Shown here in pieces: positions 14,401-25,050 of a stretch of 64,000 nucleotides of DNA. Every line of letters begins with the position of its first letter. The first letter of the stretch is position 1. The stretch is taken from positions 38,845,682 through 38,909,681 of the forward strand of contig NC_087067.1 of assembly GCF_963678635.1 (NCBI RefSeq). The letters run 5' to 3'. Made by a program: the position numbers and the translations under genes. The notes under the pieces were generated by a model, which worked only from the letters and a program-made list of their open reading frames with translations, did not search any database and was not told the DNA's origin. This stretch comes from Symsagittifera roscoffensis. Its lineage: Eukaryota; Xenacoelomorpha; Acoela; Convolutidae.

Positions 14401-17400
14401 TTCACACCTTCAGCCACTTATCTTTCAACTTCAGGCTTAACAACTGAAGAAGAACCACATGTACAATTGATGGAATAGAGAGAATCCTGTTATATTGAAA
14501 ATATTCAGCTACTAATCTACTAGTTTTCAATCGCATGGCGACTACTCGTCGGAGGCGACAATTGGTCGCAACTAAAAATCTACCCCAATTAGAATAGGCG
14601 ACAATTCGCTTTGCAAGGATGCTTAATCATAAGTCAGTGCTTAGTAGTTCGCTGAAACATTTCATATCAAATCCAACACTTGCTAAGGTGTGGGCGTTTG
14701 CTAACAGTGCATTGCAAAATCAATTTATTTCGAATTAGTTTTCTATTTATTGTGGAAAATGGCTTTGCGGCCAATTGTCTCTTTTTAATGCTACCAATTG
14801 CCGCTTGCGACAAAATGTCGCGCCAGGTTTCTCGGCATTAGCGAAAAAAAATTCAAGTTAAATTTCAAGTACAAAAATCACTTTAATAAGCTTATTGTTT
14901 TCAAATCCGCGAAGCTAGAATATTGCATAGACTACTATTTCAAAAAAAACTCCAACATAATTTCATAGTTTTTTCAGTTGATGATAATTTGCAAAGTCAA
15001 GATTTCTGATAAACGCTTTTTCATTCACGCAAGAAGAGAATATTTTCATTTTCAAATAATTTTGAGGCATTTGACTAGAAATGAGGTTTAGTGCATTTTT
15101 CTTTGAAAAATAGGCAATCTGTTTTATTCAGGAAAAACGTCGCTATCAGGCTATTCTTTTTAATCTAACACAAGTACAAAATCACATTCGCCTTTGTTCA
15201 ACTCAAAATAGCATTTTAAATTCTGAGCAAAAATGAAGGCAGGGAAGATGGTAACAGACTAAACAACTTGTCTGTGTGGTGTGGTGTTTTGCAATAGCTA
15301 GTTACTGATTGATTCGACTGATTGCTATTTCTTTGCCACTCTAAATCAAATTAAATTACGGTCAAAATTAAACTCGTAACGCACAGCCCGTAAAGGACAG
15401 TCTATTCAATTTTAGCCCAGAAATCAGTAGTAAGTTCATTGCACTGCAAGTTGAATAGAGCCTTAAAGCGTTCTCATTTGCCAGTTGCGCGGTGCAGTTT
15501 ATCAATTAGAGTATTGTTTGTCTGGAAACATCCCAAAAAAACTGGAATGGTACTTGAAAATTTGCACCCAAGCTGATTTGATGTCAGTTTAGAAGAAGAA
15601 GCAACCTTAGCGGTGACTCATAGTTGATTGTTTGAAAAGCTACGTATCTCTGATTCAATTATGATGACAGGACACTTTAGCATAAAGAGCACAAATTAAC
15701 TTATCCTTGAATTAAAAAAACAAGCAAACTTTTATGAAGAAAAAATCGACAATTTCTGATGATTAAAAGCAAAAATGCAAAAAAAACTGCAACTACTGTA
15801 TAAAATTGTAAATTAGACTTTCTAATTTTTGAAAAATCGTTGTTTAGGTTTTAATTTTGCTTGGATGTTTAACTTTGAAACTCATTTTTTAACATTTTCA
15901 TCTTCATGCCCGACTGAAACTTTGATGTAAATTAAGGATGCAAACTCGGCGCTGTTATTAAAAAAGCTCTAAACAAGTAAAAAGAGACAGGGATTAATTA
16001 TTCACGACCATGTTCATACGATCCCATTAAAAACAGAAAAAATAAAATGACCTTTCCAATTTTTTCCAAATCTGACCGAAAAAAAACTGTTATTCGAATA
16101 TTTTACCAATAAAAGCATGCAGCTTTTATTAACCGTCCGCGCCGTACGCTTACAGGGAACTTATTGAAAAAAATTAAAACAAAAGATAGCAATATGCAGT
16201 AATTTGGTCACTCTAAAATTGACATCCATACCCTTGTATTTTTCAGTAAGGGAGGGGTGTATTCAATAACAGTCTATTGAATTTTAACAAGTGTCTTTTT
16301 GAAAACAGGGAAAACATAATTACAAAATTTTTACTTCTATATATCAAAACTGAGGAGCACGAATACACCTTACTGCCTCTTAAAAAGAAAAATTTTATTA
16401 TAACTTCAAAAAAGTACAATTTTTGAAGGATTTTTTGATGACTCAAACTTGAGAGAAAAAAAAATTTAATGAGGACCAATCGATCAAGATGGATCATAAA
16501 AAAGGGTAATTAATACTCTCCTAAAATGCATTAAAGTTGCAAGTTTTATTAGAAAAGTGAGCAAAATTCTATATAGCAATTACATAATCCGACCTTGATG
16601 CTAAAGCAGAATTGTATGAAATATAGGAACATAAAAATTGCAATTATATTTAAAAGCAGGCGAACTTTAAAGAAGGAAAAAAATACAAACAAAAAATATT
16701 GAGAGAGGAGGAGAAAATGCAACTATGCTAAGAGGCAGTTTTAGACTGCAGAAAGACTCGTCTACAAGGCAACACATCATCCTATTGTCTTATTTTTTCA
16801 GCTTTTTTTCAACTTGACTTCCTTATTAATCAGAAAACCTCAGATTAAAATTAGAATGACTCTATTCTATTCAAAACCTTCACATAATATCAAAAACCTA
16901 TCAGATACAACAAAAGAAATATCGAACTAAAGGTCTATAAAAATCAAATTATAATTCATGTAAATGACTTAAATATGAAATGGGCGGTTTTTAGTTAGCA
17001 AAAAACAAGGGAATTTTGACACTGATATACGCGATGCTCCTCTGAAACGCCTTCCGCTGGCGTAATGAGTCAATTAACTTCTAGAATCATTAAAAAACAT
17101 CTGCCTAGAGCCATCGTAAAAACCAAACAATCGTTTCATGGAGTAAAAATTATAAACTGAAACCTCAATTTGTTAACTAAAAACCAATACAAAAAATTTT
17201 AAAAAGTTATTAACAATGATTGAGTCATTTGCATATATTGCGCATCAAAGTTCGAAGTGCCAACTAAAAGGATGTCGCAGAGCACAGCAGGAAACTGCAG
17301 CACCAGAAACATAAAAAGACGCATATCAATTTTGCTCAGAAAATCATGTGGATTTAACAATTTTTCAAGGGCTATCACGCTACGATAGCGACATGAACCG

Positions 17401-20400
17401 ACCAACACTAGTCATTATTGCATCACGGCTGAAAACTCAAACTTAAATATAGAAACATCGATTTGATTGACAAAACCAGCTCCAAATCAATTATTTTGTT
17501 GGTAGTTAGGAGCCTCAAAAATGAATCAATCAATTTTCCACAACATGCGCACACGTGACATTGAACGAATGGTATGAAAGTGGCGTGGCTTCAATGTGGT
17601 AAAATATCCAATAAATCTATAAAAAGTCAAGAGGAGATTTTAAAATGTTCGGCATGAAAAATAACAATACATACATTGATATTTTTCGGCGCCTCCGTTT
17701 TCGAAAGTCGCATTCATTGGAATATGCTGGAACTTTTCTACTCCAAAAAATCCAATCTAGTCAATTTACGCTTTTCTCAAGCCCCAGCATCCCTATTCCA
17801 CCCCCCCCCCCTCCAAAAAAAACGGAGACAAAAAGATTCAATGAGTAATTTCTCAACGGTTTTGCAATCAGTCATCAATTGAAGTGTAACTAAAAAAGGC
17901 GATTTTGCCGTTTAATGATAGAACTTAACGACTAAGTGGTGGCGCTGGTGGCAATTACGCGGACGATTGGCGAATTCCGGAACGAGCGCTGTCACTTTTA
18001 TTCGATTCACGTGAAGTTTCATGAAATGAGCAGCGTGCTCTGTTCAATTTTCTCGCTGCTAACACAGTGTTGTTTTAGTTTAATCTGTCAACAATGCCAT
18101 GACTGATAGATGTTCGGTTGAGTGTTCTTACCATCGATCGAAAAAGGCTTAAGAGATTATGCTCATTTTTACTATAGACTAGAATAAGCACAGGCATGTG
18201 TTTGTTTTTGCACGTCTGATGGTCGTATACGATCTCTCTGAAAAGTCATTATCGATTGATTAATAGCTACAAAACTAAAATTAAACTACGAATCAAAAAC
18301 ATAAATTGAAATCCTAATTTATCTTCAAATTTTCAGAAACTCAACAAAATTTTTCAAGAACACAAATTCTTCTTCTCGCAAAAAAACATTTTGGAATTTC
18401 AAATTAATACTGAATTTTCGACCCAGAATTTTCGATTTTAAATAAGTTCAAATTTTGAGAAAAAATTGTATATTTAAAAAAATTTATTTGATAGATCATG
18501 TTTTCTTCACGGATTTTACTGTAAAATGTAATTTGAAGCTGACGGAATAAGCGTTGAATAAGAGTTCAATTCAATGCCACCATTTGAAGTAATCCAATAA
18601 AACTTTCAGAATCCGTCTTAATTTAAAACCACTGTCGTTGACCTAAATCAAAGCAGCTTTTTCATTCTGCAGGATCATATATCATTTCCAAAGGGGCATG
18701 GGTATATTTTGAGACATTTTTGACCAACAACAAACAGACATTTCCACTTAAGCCATTTGTTAACACTCAAAACTTGAATATAGTATTTCGACGATTACAT
18801 ATAGCATTTCGAGTAAATGCAATATTCTTCAAAATCTCAAAATTTTGCCCAATAACCTAAATTTTTGGACAAGTAAAAAGGAATCTACCCAAATATACGA
18901 CAAGTGGGTTGGATTCAAAAAGAAATTCAATCCTCAGTTGGTAATAGCTTTATATCAAAACCTGTTAGTTATAGAAGTTATAGTAATTTGGAGGGCTGAC
19001 GCGGGTAAATTGGTCGAATAAAGTACCACCCGGACCCGGGCTAGGCATGGTACTAATCCTGTATTTATGGGCTAATAGGCGACTGGGGCTAATTGAATGA
19101 GGCTCCGGGATTTGACCGATTACACCAGTGATACTCTCATTCTTTGCGGCTAGCTAACATGTACTAACTTAAGTAACATCTCTCATATAATATCGATAAT
19201 TAAGTTTCTCATTTTAATAGATCGAAAAAAGTTTTGAGTAGCTTCAAAAACCCAAAAACTTTTAAAACAATTTAATAATTTATCATTTCAATCATAGGTA
19301 AAATTTAATTCAATTTAGGGATATAAGAATTCAAAAAATCGGCTGCAAAACGGAAAACTGACACCATACACAAATTAGATCCCAAAAAAGCTAAATCTTT
19401 CATTATTTGATATAATCCAACTTAAAAACTTCATAACAGCTTTCGAAACATACATGTTATGTTTTAAAAAGAATAGTATGAATGAAATTTTGTTCATAGC
19501 GTTGGTCACGTGTTTAGGAGTCCGCGTGGTCAAAATTGGGTCGCCTAAGACAGGGTACAAAGTTAGATTTGGTGGGTAAAATGGTTAAAACGGATTAAGT
19601 TGGATTAGCCCCAAATGCCAATCAATTTCCATCAAATAAGTTCCGCCAAGACACATAACACCAGTTTTCAGCGCTTTAGAATGAGATTTAACTTTTTAAG
19701 TTACTAAGTTCAACCACAAACTCCACGATATTTTGCTTGAAAAGAGAAAAACCGGTCGATCAAAATTATTGAATTACTATAGGCCTCCATGTGATCAAAG
19801 GTTAAACACCGCGCATTTAAAATTAAATAATCGAAATGAGAATTGTAAAATTCGAATCATGAACACCCATTTAAACTTACAAAATTTAAAAAAAGTATAA
19901 TTTTCCTGTTTAATTGGCGATCAAAACATGAAGCCAAGTTTTGGAAGCGAATTTGAAAATTTAAGGTTCCTTTACTTACAGTTTGGTTATAAGTGTATTT
20001 CCAAACGTCCCTTCTGGTATATATTCAAAGTCTCCATTCTCGAAAGACCTGAAACAACAAACGAGGTAAAAGAGTTGCTAATGATGATCATTTAAGCTCT
20101 TTTCTGAAAGGTTTCCTATTCCTTATCAAGACGTAATTAAAACCTAAGATTTTAATTTTTTCACTCGGATATTATTTCATGAAGGTGATTTCCAACTGAT
20201 GACTCATAGCGCCATTGTTTGACATACAAAAGTACCTGTTAATTTCGAGCTTTTTAATATTTTTCTTTATCAAGTCAACGACGCGTGAAATGTTGATACA
20301 TATTAATGGGCACTTTTATACAAAGGCAGCCAGATAAATGACCTAAGTAAGGTCTGGTTATGACATTGAGGCGTGAACAATAATGGGATTGAAGGGGTAA

Positions 20401-21037
20401 AGTATGCCCTTCTTGACTTATATAGCCCCTTTATTATAACACTGAAATGCTCTTATCAGTTTGAAAATGAACTTCAATTTGTTTGAGGGGTGAATTTGTC
20501 ACATTAATGGTGGAAATTTACAATAAATCTACAAATCAAAATTTTCTGCAAAGAATGAAACCAACATTTCTACAAACACTTTTTTCAAATCGGGCTTTAA
20601 TATGATATATCGCTCAACGCAGTCCAATGATTATTTGTGGTACCTGAGATTTTGCGTGAAAAACACAAAAATGAAAAAAACTGAGCACACCCACCCGAAT
20701 ACGAAGTTCCTTCCCATTTTTTTTCAATGGTCGGAACAATAACTTCTCGCCATCTTTCGGATGATTTTAAGCAGAAAAATTTCGTCAGCAACCCATCTAA
20801 ACTTAAGGGACCCAACTTTCATACTTATACCAAAAAATTTTTATATCTGCAGATATCTTACCATTCAGTAGAAGATGCAATCAGAACATCGCTTTTGAGG
20901 GGACTTTTGAGACCAGGACAGAAATTACCACTGATGGCACTGCATGTACACTGCATTGGACATCCTTCCACAGTCCTGATCGCCACGAGCGCCCAGTTTA
21001 CTAAACTGGTTATTAACATTAACCAAAGATGCGACAT
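89..21037 (-). CDS. ADGRA-like: Adhesion G protein-coupled receptor, ADGRA (GPR123/124/125) family, 5' part, 11 exons
   Basis: Cell-surface receptor; vertebrate ADGRA2/3 act in Wnt co-reception and planar polarity, which is family knowledge and not shown here. Coding exons on the minus strand: 20862-21037, 19980-20048, 10694-10765, 8239-8310, 6283-6354, 5570-5730, 2925-3544, 2407-2583, 1217-1618, 751-952, 89-461. All have GT/AG borders and matching phases and give 2,396 nt of open frame. Domain order is signal peptide, LRRNT, LRRs, LRRCT, Ig, HormR, GAIN, GPS, TM1, which is diagnostic of ADGRA. The Ig-HormR link VLENSAIFCPKET closely resembles the vertebrate VLESSAQYCPPER as I remember it. 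TM2-TM7 and the tail lie beyond position 1. The start is the ATG at 21037 (context AACAAAATG), directly before a hydrophobic leader. The gene is otherwise intact as far as seen. Confidence 0.93.
751..952 (-). CDS. ADGRA-like: ADGRA exon 10: GAIN, distal part
   Basis: A 202-bp exon with donor GTAAAA, encoding VVIAGLKLDPKLFQV, then LILLRNASLFPEES, which aligns with the vertebrate LQLIAFRNGKLFPAT, then GPVLLSSA at the end. The split codon G+TT joins exon 11 as Val. Confidence 0.87.
953..1216. other. Short ADGRA introns
   Basis: Introns at 462-750, 953-1216, 1619-2406 and 2584-2924 separate the GAIN exons. They are AT-rich and I see no genes in them. A small imperfect palindromic stretch built on GAGACTTCAA and TTGAAGTCTC lies around 1910-2035. 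Confidence 0.6.
1217..1618 (-). CDS. ADGRA-like: ADGRA exon 9: GAIN, middle part
   Basis: A 402-bp exon with acceptor GTTTTTTTTCAG and donor GTACAT. It includes AWKSCSQIVKKLQNFATL, which aligns with the vertebrate KACSRIVQCLQRIAT (from memory), and GLTCAVIIKRGNW, which aligns with GMTCTVFQK. Phase 0 at both ends. Confidence 0.88.
2407..2583 (-). CDS. ADGRA-like: ADGRA exon 8: GAIN subdomain A, first part
   Basis: A 177-bp phase-0 exon between TTTTTGTTCAG and GTACAG, encoding EVITKETYLDILRQLVDI, helix-rich and corresponding to the start of the ADGRA GAIN region (vertebrate ...MDVIFVAEMIEKF; here VEDINFVAQIVNNVW). Confidence 0.85.
2925..3544 (-). CDS. ADGRA-like: ADGRA exon 7: Ig-like domain and hormone-receptor (HormR) domain
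   Basis: A 620-bp exon. The Ig fold has its cysteine pair in LPLNCSV and GQWQCTV, with the B-to-C-strand Trp in LTWKH. It is followed by VLENSAIFCPKET, GSFTWPKTVAGF and the HormR signature VRCPHG...CDNSGRWSVVDHSAC. Acceptor TTTTGTTTTAG; the donor GTTTGT is weak, but phase and homology support it because the next exon continues in frame into GAIN. Confidence 0.92.
3545..5569. other. ADGRA intron 6, non-coding
   Basis: A two-kilobase AT-rich intron. The only structure I recognise is the dispersed repeat at its right edge of transcription (about 3589-3895). No coding signal is seen on either strand. Confidence 0.6.
3589..3895. repeat. Dispersed repeat, copy 1 (related to 49645-49925)
   Basis: It shares an ordered series of blocks with 49645-49925: GCAAGTAAAAAG, ACTGACTTGTT, CTTTTACACT plus GCTGTTCGATAGT, and AAATGAACTG near the end. 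The two copies are diverged with many indels. A third partial match starts at about 49381. No ORF is visible; the family is unknown. Confidence 0.5.
5570..5730 (-). CDS. ADGRA-like: ADGRA exon 6: LRRCT cap
   Basis: A 161-bp exon with acceptor ATAATTACAG and donor GTGAGT. It encodes DINSSQLACDSGTKGL through HVVCRSPPQLQGRPF, the cysteine-bearing LRR C-terminal cap with its C..P..L.G signature. It is clearly richer in GC than the surrounding introns, as expected of conserved coding sequence. Confidence 0.9.
6283..6354 (-). CDS. ADGRA-like: ADGRA exon 5: last LRR
   Basis: A 72-bp exon with acceptor TTTCCTGTTTCAG and donor GTAAGA, encoding NLSGNFMWTYDPDVLKFL and on. It is the final, less regular repeat before the LRR C-terminal cap. 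Confidence 0.87.
6355..8238. other. ADGRA intron 5, non-coding
   Basis: AT-rich intron sequence with long A and T runs near 7190-7270. A 102-codon plus-strand ORF at 7766-8074 has no recognisable family and ordinary intron composition, so it is not called as a gene. Confidence 0.5.
8239..8310 (-). CDS. ADGRA-like: ADGRA exon 4: LRR
   Basis: A 72-bp exon with donor GTAAGT, encoding DLSNNQLSFVRRETFEGL and on, the best LRR consensus in the gene (LxLSNNxL). Same phase as the other LRR exons. Confidence 0.9.
8311..10693. other. ADGRA intron 3, non-coding
   Basis: AT-rich intron with a recent 31-32-bp tandem duplication at 8431-8493 and a G-run near 9571-9584. No coding sequence is recognised. 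Confidence 0.5.
8431..8493. repeat. Tandem duplication, 2 x 31-32 bp
   Basis: Two adjacent copies beginning TCAAATATACATCTATAAT differ by one substitution and a 1-bp length change in an A run, consistent with replication slippage. Confidence 0.8.
10694..10765 (-). CDS. ADGRA-like: ADGRA exon 3: LRR
   Basis: A 72-bp exon with acceptor TTTGTGTTCTAG and donor GTAAGT. It encodes SFHNGKLRELPNGVFNKL and on, one LRR of the LxxLPxGxFxxL type. It is isolated between introns of 9.2 kb upstream and 2.4 kb downstream. Confidence 0.88.
11162..11200 (+). repeat. Hairpin-ended repeat, short fragment
   Basis: Begins GACTGCTCGTATCAGGGC and runs to GTTACGACTGCC, matching the first about 40 bp of the repeat seen at 12061, 23583 and 46801; the rest is lost. 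Confidence 0.6.
11420..11453 (+). repeat. T13-G21 homopolymer junction
   Basis: Thirteen T directly followed by twenty-one G. It may fold as a quadruplex or triplex and is a likely place for sequencing length error. An alternating purine-pyrimidine palindromic patch (ACATGTGCACATGTGCACAT) follows at about 11477-11496. Confidence 0.85.
12061..12525 (+). repeat. Hairpin-ended repeat, 3'-truncated copy
   Basis: Starts AAGACTGCTCGAATCAGGGC with hairpin CAGGGCGAAGCCCTG. It then shares with the 23583-24143 copy a GGAGCAGTAATAAC box, a CATCCCCCACACGCCAT box, the CCGCTTACGCGTTAATAGCGCG segment (in part) and TCAGGACAACAATACTTTT. It loses similarity before the second terminal hairpin. Confidence 0.75.
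14537..14824. mobile_element. Probable MITE with imperfect about 36-bp terminal inverted repeats
   Basis: The left end GGCGACTACTCGTC...GGCGACAATTGGTCGCA is mirrored at the right end by TGCTACCAATTGCCGCTTG...GTCGCGCC. Matches are strongest in the inner CAATTGG block. About 288 bp, AT-rich interior, no ORF. No clear target-site duplication, so the superfamily is not assigned. Confidence 0.4.
19980..20048 (-). CDS. ADGRA-like: ADGRA exon 2: first LRR
   Basis: A 69-bp exon between acceptor TTGTTGTTTCAG and donor GTAAGT. It encodes one leucine-rich repeat, SFENGDFEYIPEGTFGNTL and on. One codon shorter than the other LRR exons but phase-compatible with both neighbours. Confidence 0.85.
20862..21037 (-). 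CDS. ADGRA-like: ADGRA exon 1: signal peptide and LRRNT
   Basis: Starts MSHLWLMLITSLVNW, a typical cleavable leader, followed by the LRR N-terminal cap CPMQCTC and a fourth cysteine in GNFCPG. The donor is TG|GTAAGA at 20861/20860. The split codon TG+G joins exon 2 as Trp. A frame upstream of this ATG stays open for a few codons without another ATG, so this ATG is preferred. A possible 3' splice site (GATTAG) lies a few bases upstream, so the 5' UTR may be spliced. Confidence 0.85.
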
Positions 21038-22639
21038 TTTGTTCCTAATCAACCAGTTCAATGATTGTCAAATAAAATTAACAACTCATTAGGGTTTTCA
21101 CAATTTAACAGTGAAAGGAAAAACGAGAAGGCGCCAAAATAAGTAATGAATTTTTGTAGATTGGCAAAAATCTTGCTTTTTTTTCTGTAAAATGAGATAA
21201 AACGAGTTGTTTATCAGTATTCATAAATGGTAAGAATAGCGACAAATATTTTGACAGGAGGATCAATTTCCGCTAGTGAAAAGATAAGAACCGGTGTGAA
21301 AAAAAAATGAGGAGGATTATCGCAATTGGTTATTTGTGGGACCGTCAACCAATGAGTATTATCCCGGATTTACTAACACAAGGATGAATCTACTTCGGAA
21401 TGCAAACAGAAACTAACAACTCGACAACTTGCAATTTGAAAAAGCCATCGGGACAAGTCTTATAATGATTTCGCGACTTCCGAGAATTTCCCTGAGGCAA
21501 ATTAAGAATCAATTAAAAAGTTTTAATTAATTACAAGTATACAGCAAGGCCATCAATCAGACTAAGGCAACGGCAAAAGAGACATTTAGAGTTAGAATCA
21601 AACTTTACATTTATCAACGAAATATTTGATCGCTCGATCAATCAAGGCTTTTCTGAATTTAATGGGTGATTGTTTAATTAATTCTCCAATGAACCAATTA
21701 AAGGGGAATTATTACTTGCTAGTTTAAGCAAGACTAGCAGGGGAAATAAACTGAAGTTTTTTCAACGCTAAAATTATAAAAAACCATTAGCAAGAAAAGC
21801 AGTTTTGCGCTAAGGTTGACCCTGTTTAGAAGGAAAAGGTAAAGTTAGGGTTCGTTGAAAATTGTTTTGAAGCCTGAATTTAAACCCCTTTTAAATTCCA
21901 CACAAAAGGAAAACGACAAGACGGCTGGGCAATAAACTGCGTTTCATGTAATATAACAACAAAATTCAGCAGCTTCAAACGAACTCAAGATAGGGTGAAG
22001 AATTTTGAATCTCAAATTTTGCAGGAAGAGTTTTTGAAGTCGGAATTTTATTAAGGCAGACAAATTGAAGGCACAATACCACATAAAATTTGAATGAAAT
22101 TTATGTTTATTCAAAGCCCAGGTAACTAAAATCAATCAATCAACTAAATAAGTGTTTTTTTTTTCTTCTGGAGAGTTTGAGTAATTTCGGGTTATTGAAC
22201 CTCAATTAATGAACACATTTTGTATGAATTCTGATTAAAATGATCAATTTTGAAACATTAAGATGACGCTTGAATACAGGTTGGATTGAGGCCTGGTATT
22301 TCAAAATGAGAAAAAAGAAGAACAATTTTTAAATTGAGATATTTTTTATTAATCTCATCTCTTTTTTCATCAGAACTGCAGTTGTAAATTACTTCAGCAT
22401 TTTAGCAGTCATTTATTTTTAATCCAATTCGTGTTGACTGTTTGACAAAATAAGGCGGTCATTTCAGCACATTGGATTAAAGCGAATGAGATATTTTCAT
22501 TTACGAAAAAAATTGAAGAGACAAAATATGAGAATTGATCAAATAGAATTGTCGTATTTTCATTTTAAATATAAGGCGGAGTATTATTGCATATACTACA
22601 ACACGCTTATTGTTTAACATAGGTGCTAGTTTGGCCGGA
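21038..22639. other. Upstream flank or 5' intron of ADGRA, non-coding
   Basis: AT-rich sequence between the ATG exon and the GC-rich island. I see no coding exon or repeat family. It may be a first intron if the 5' UTR is spliced. Confidence 0.5.
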
Positions 22640-22930
22640 TATTTTTTTTCACCTCCTCGCAACCTGATTGGTCAATAATTCCGACTCTGTTCTATTATGT
22701 TTCGCGTCTGTCAATCAAAATCAATCCGCTGTCACCGCGGCCTTTATATAATTTAAAAGCAGCTGCCGTCCGGCCTCAGCGCAGCACGCGAGCATACCGG
22801 CCGGACCACTGGCAAGCACTGCACGCATGCATTATTATGTAATCAAAAGTGGGGACCAACGTCCAACTTACCACAGTGTCTCCCGCCGCCACCTCAACCA
22901 ACCAACCTTCGCCAAACTTCCCGCCAGACC
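22640..22930 (-). promoter_or_regulatory. GC-rich island, candidate ADGRA promoter / 5' UTR region
   Basis: A local rise in GC and CpG in otherwise AT-rich DNA, with an ATTGGTCAAT (CCAAT-type) box at about 22669, TATATAA-type sequence at about 22744-22751 usable on either strand, and a donor-like GTAAGT on the minus strand at about 22872. It lies 1.6-1.9 kb upstream of the ADGRA start codon. That it serves this gene is inference; it could instead be divergent. Confidence 0.4.
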
Positions 22931-23582
22931 GAAAACTCTTCAAAGTTTCCAACCTATTCAGTTCTAAATTTCCCTTTCCATTTGAAAAAATTTCCCAATT
23001 TTCCAGCGTCAAGATCAAAAAAACTAAAAACTAGAAAAAAATTTCTACAAAACATTTGAAATTTGCTGTTTAAAATAGCTTTTTCAGCTATTTCTGCAAA
23101 ATGGGCGTTCGGTTAGCTGGTTGAATAGCTTACCGGGTAGCCATTTTCTTGTGTTTATAGTTTGATTGTTGTATAAAGGATTTGTAACAATTTGTTATTG
23201 CAATGGTATGATCTAAGTCTCCACCATTCTGATATTGCAATCATGTTTTCCGCTTTTTATCTTAAACCGTCGATCTTTCCCCCAATTAATCTAAACTGTC
23301 TAAATAGTTTCCAAAAAACAGCAGAACTAATGGACCATAAAAGGATAGAAATCACGTCTGCTGACAGGTGTTAATCGCTACAGATCAAAAAGTGTGGTTG
23401 TTTTTAAAAATTGCTGAAACTATTTTGTTTCAAAGAAGTAGCTTAATAAGTATATTTCAGCCATCTTTTTTAGTTTTAAGCCGAATGGCGCAAGTTTTTA
23501 ACTTAGCATCAGTCAATTAGTGAAAAAAATAAACCCACAAAATCTCCGAAAAAAATGGGGCTCAAATAAAAAATATATCTTT
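22931..23582. other. Intergenic, nothing recognised
   Basis: AT-rich DNA between the GC island and a hairpin-ended repeat. No supported gene. Confidence 0.5.
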
Positions 23583-24143
23583 TTGTTCCGACTTTCGATA
23601 CGAAAGTAACGGAATATTTGTGCTCGGGGTGGCTTTTTTTTCTTCAGACAAATTTCGACTTTTTAACTAGCCATTTTTGACGGATTTTTTAATATCATTC
23701 AAAAGGTATTGTTGTCCTGAGCTCAAATTTGAAAAGATATTTCACCTGTGATCATTTTTCGTAAAGTTATGAGGGTTTAAAGATTTCCATTTTGGCCATT
23801 TTGACCAATTTGGAACAATTAACGCGCAATATAATTCGCGCTGTTAACGCGTAAGCGGAGATTTAATCCGTCTTATAAATCGTTCCAAATTGGTTGAAAG
23901 AAGCTTAGTTGCCATAATTGATTTGTTACAAGGAGCTAAATCTATCTTTTTGTACTTTAAATGGCGTGTGGGGGATGATTTTCATAAAAAATTTCAAATT
24001 TAAAAAAAAAATTTATTTTTATTTTATTACATTTAATTTTTTGTTATTACTGCTCCATAAAACCTTAAAATGTTATTACTGCTCCATAAAACCCTAAAAG
24101 GCAGTCGGAACATTCAGGGCTTCGCCCTGATACGAGCAGTCTT
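23583..24143 (-). repeat. Hairpin-ended repeat, most complete copy (561 bp, inverted)
   Basis: The left end is TTGTTCCGACTTTCG with the perfect hairpin ACTTTCG-ATA-CGAAAGT; the right end carries hairpin TCAGGGC-TTC-GCCCTGA and ends GAGCAGTCTT. The middle has the GCGC-rich block around 23825-23870 seen also at 12340. No ORF. Both ends share the box GTTCCGAC. Non-autonomous element of unknown superfamily. Confidence 0.75.
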
Positions 24144-24390
24144 GTTTATATTTTAGGACCCAAAAAGCAGCAACAGAGCGGATGAAAAAATATAGAACAA
24201 AGACTCTCAACAAAGATAGTTTTGCAACTAAAACCGAAACCAGAAATGGAACTTCAAATTGTCAACCGATTGAAAAAAAGAATATACAGGTTGAGCAAAA
24301 CTCGTTTGACAAAAAAAACAGTAGCGAAGTCGCACTTGCATTCACAAAATGACAAAAAAAGTTTTATAATAAAAATGAAACTGTTTTTTT

Positions 24391-24480
24391 TTTCAAGTTG
24401 AAGCAAAGGTAACAGAATTTGGAAGGAACTAATGAAATCAAGTAAACGACAAAAACAGTAGATTTCTTGAGAAATTGTTT
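24391..24480 (+). repeat. 90-bp direct repeat, copy 1
   Basis: Identical by eye, base for base, to 25051-25140 (begins TTTCAAGTTGAAGC, ends GAGAAATTGTTT). 570 bp separate the copies. Confidence 0.95.
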
Positions 24481-25050
24481 TTTGAAATCAAAATAATATA
24501 AAAATCTAAATAATAATAAAACTTTTCGGACAGTAAAAACTTTCATCAATTGACCCGTTTTCGATAAAAAACGGTGACACAATAAAACTGAATCAAAACT
24601 AATATTTTTATTTCGCTGGTCATCATAAAACTTTAGGTCCAATCGTGAAGAAAAGATGGAGAAGAAACCCCATTTTTAGCGGCACTGGCACTTTGGTATG
24701 AAAAGGATTAGAGCTGCGCTCACAAAATTTTCCTAAAATTGAGCATCAATTGCCCAATTGTCAAAAAAAAGACGTGAATAAAATCTCGCTGATATACTGC
24801 GAGAAACAGTGAAGGTGGTTGAAAAAACTGAACTGACCCTAAAACACAGCGCTCTTAAGCTCGCTTAAGTAATGAGGATAACCAAGATATAAGATAAAAT
24901 CCGAAAAATAAGTCTAGCGAATCGGAACTCATGAAACAACTACCATCAGGGGCGGATTAAGAGTGAGGGGGCAGATGCCCATCCCCCTCATGCATTCGAG
25001 CCCGTTACGTCCAAAACGGTCGACCGTTTAACACTATTTAACGACATTCC

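Larger units (their letters stand above)
10766..19979. other. ADGRA intron 2, 9.2 kb, repeat-bearing
   Basis: The largest intron of the gene seen here. It contains two fragments of the hairpin-ended repeat (11162, 12061), a T-run/G-run junction (11420-11453), a probable MITE (14537-14824) and a C-run (17802-17812). Elsewhere it is unstructured AT-rich DNA with no convincing coding exon on either strand. Confidence 0.55.

Noticed and set aside
20727-21092. 121-codon plus-strand ORF
   Set aside because: Antisense to ADGRA exon 1, which has a leader, LRRNT cysteines and splice sites in agreement with the other exons.
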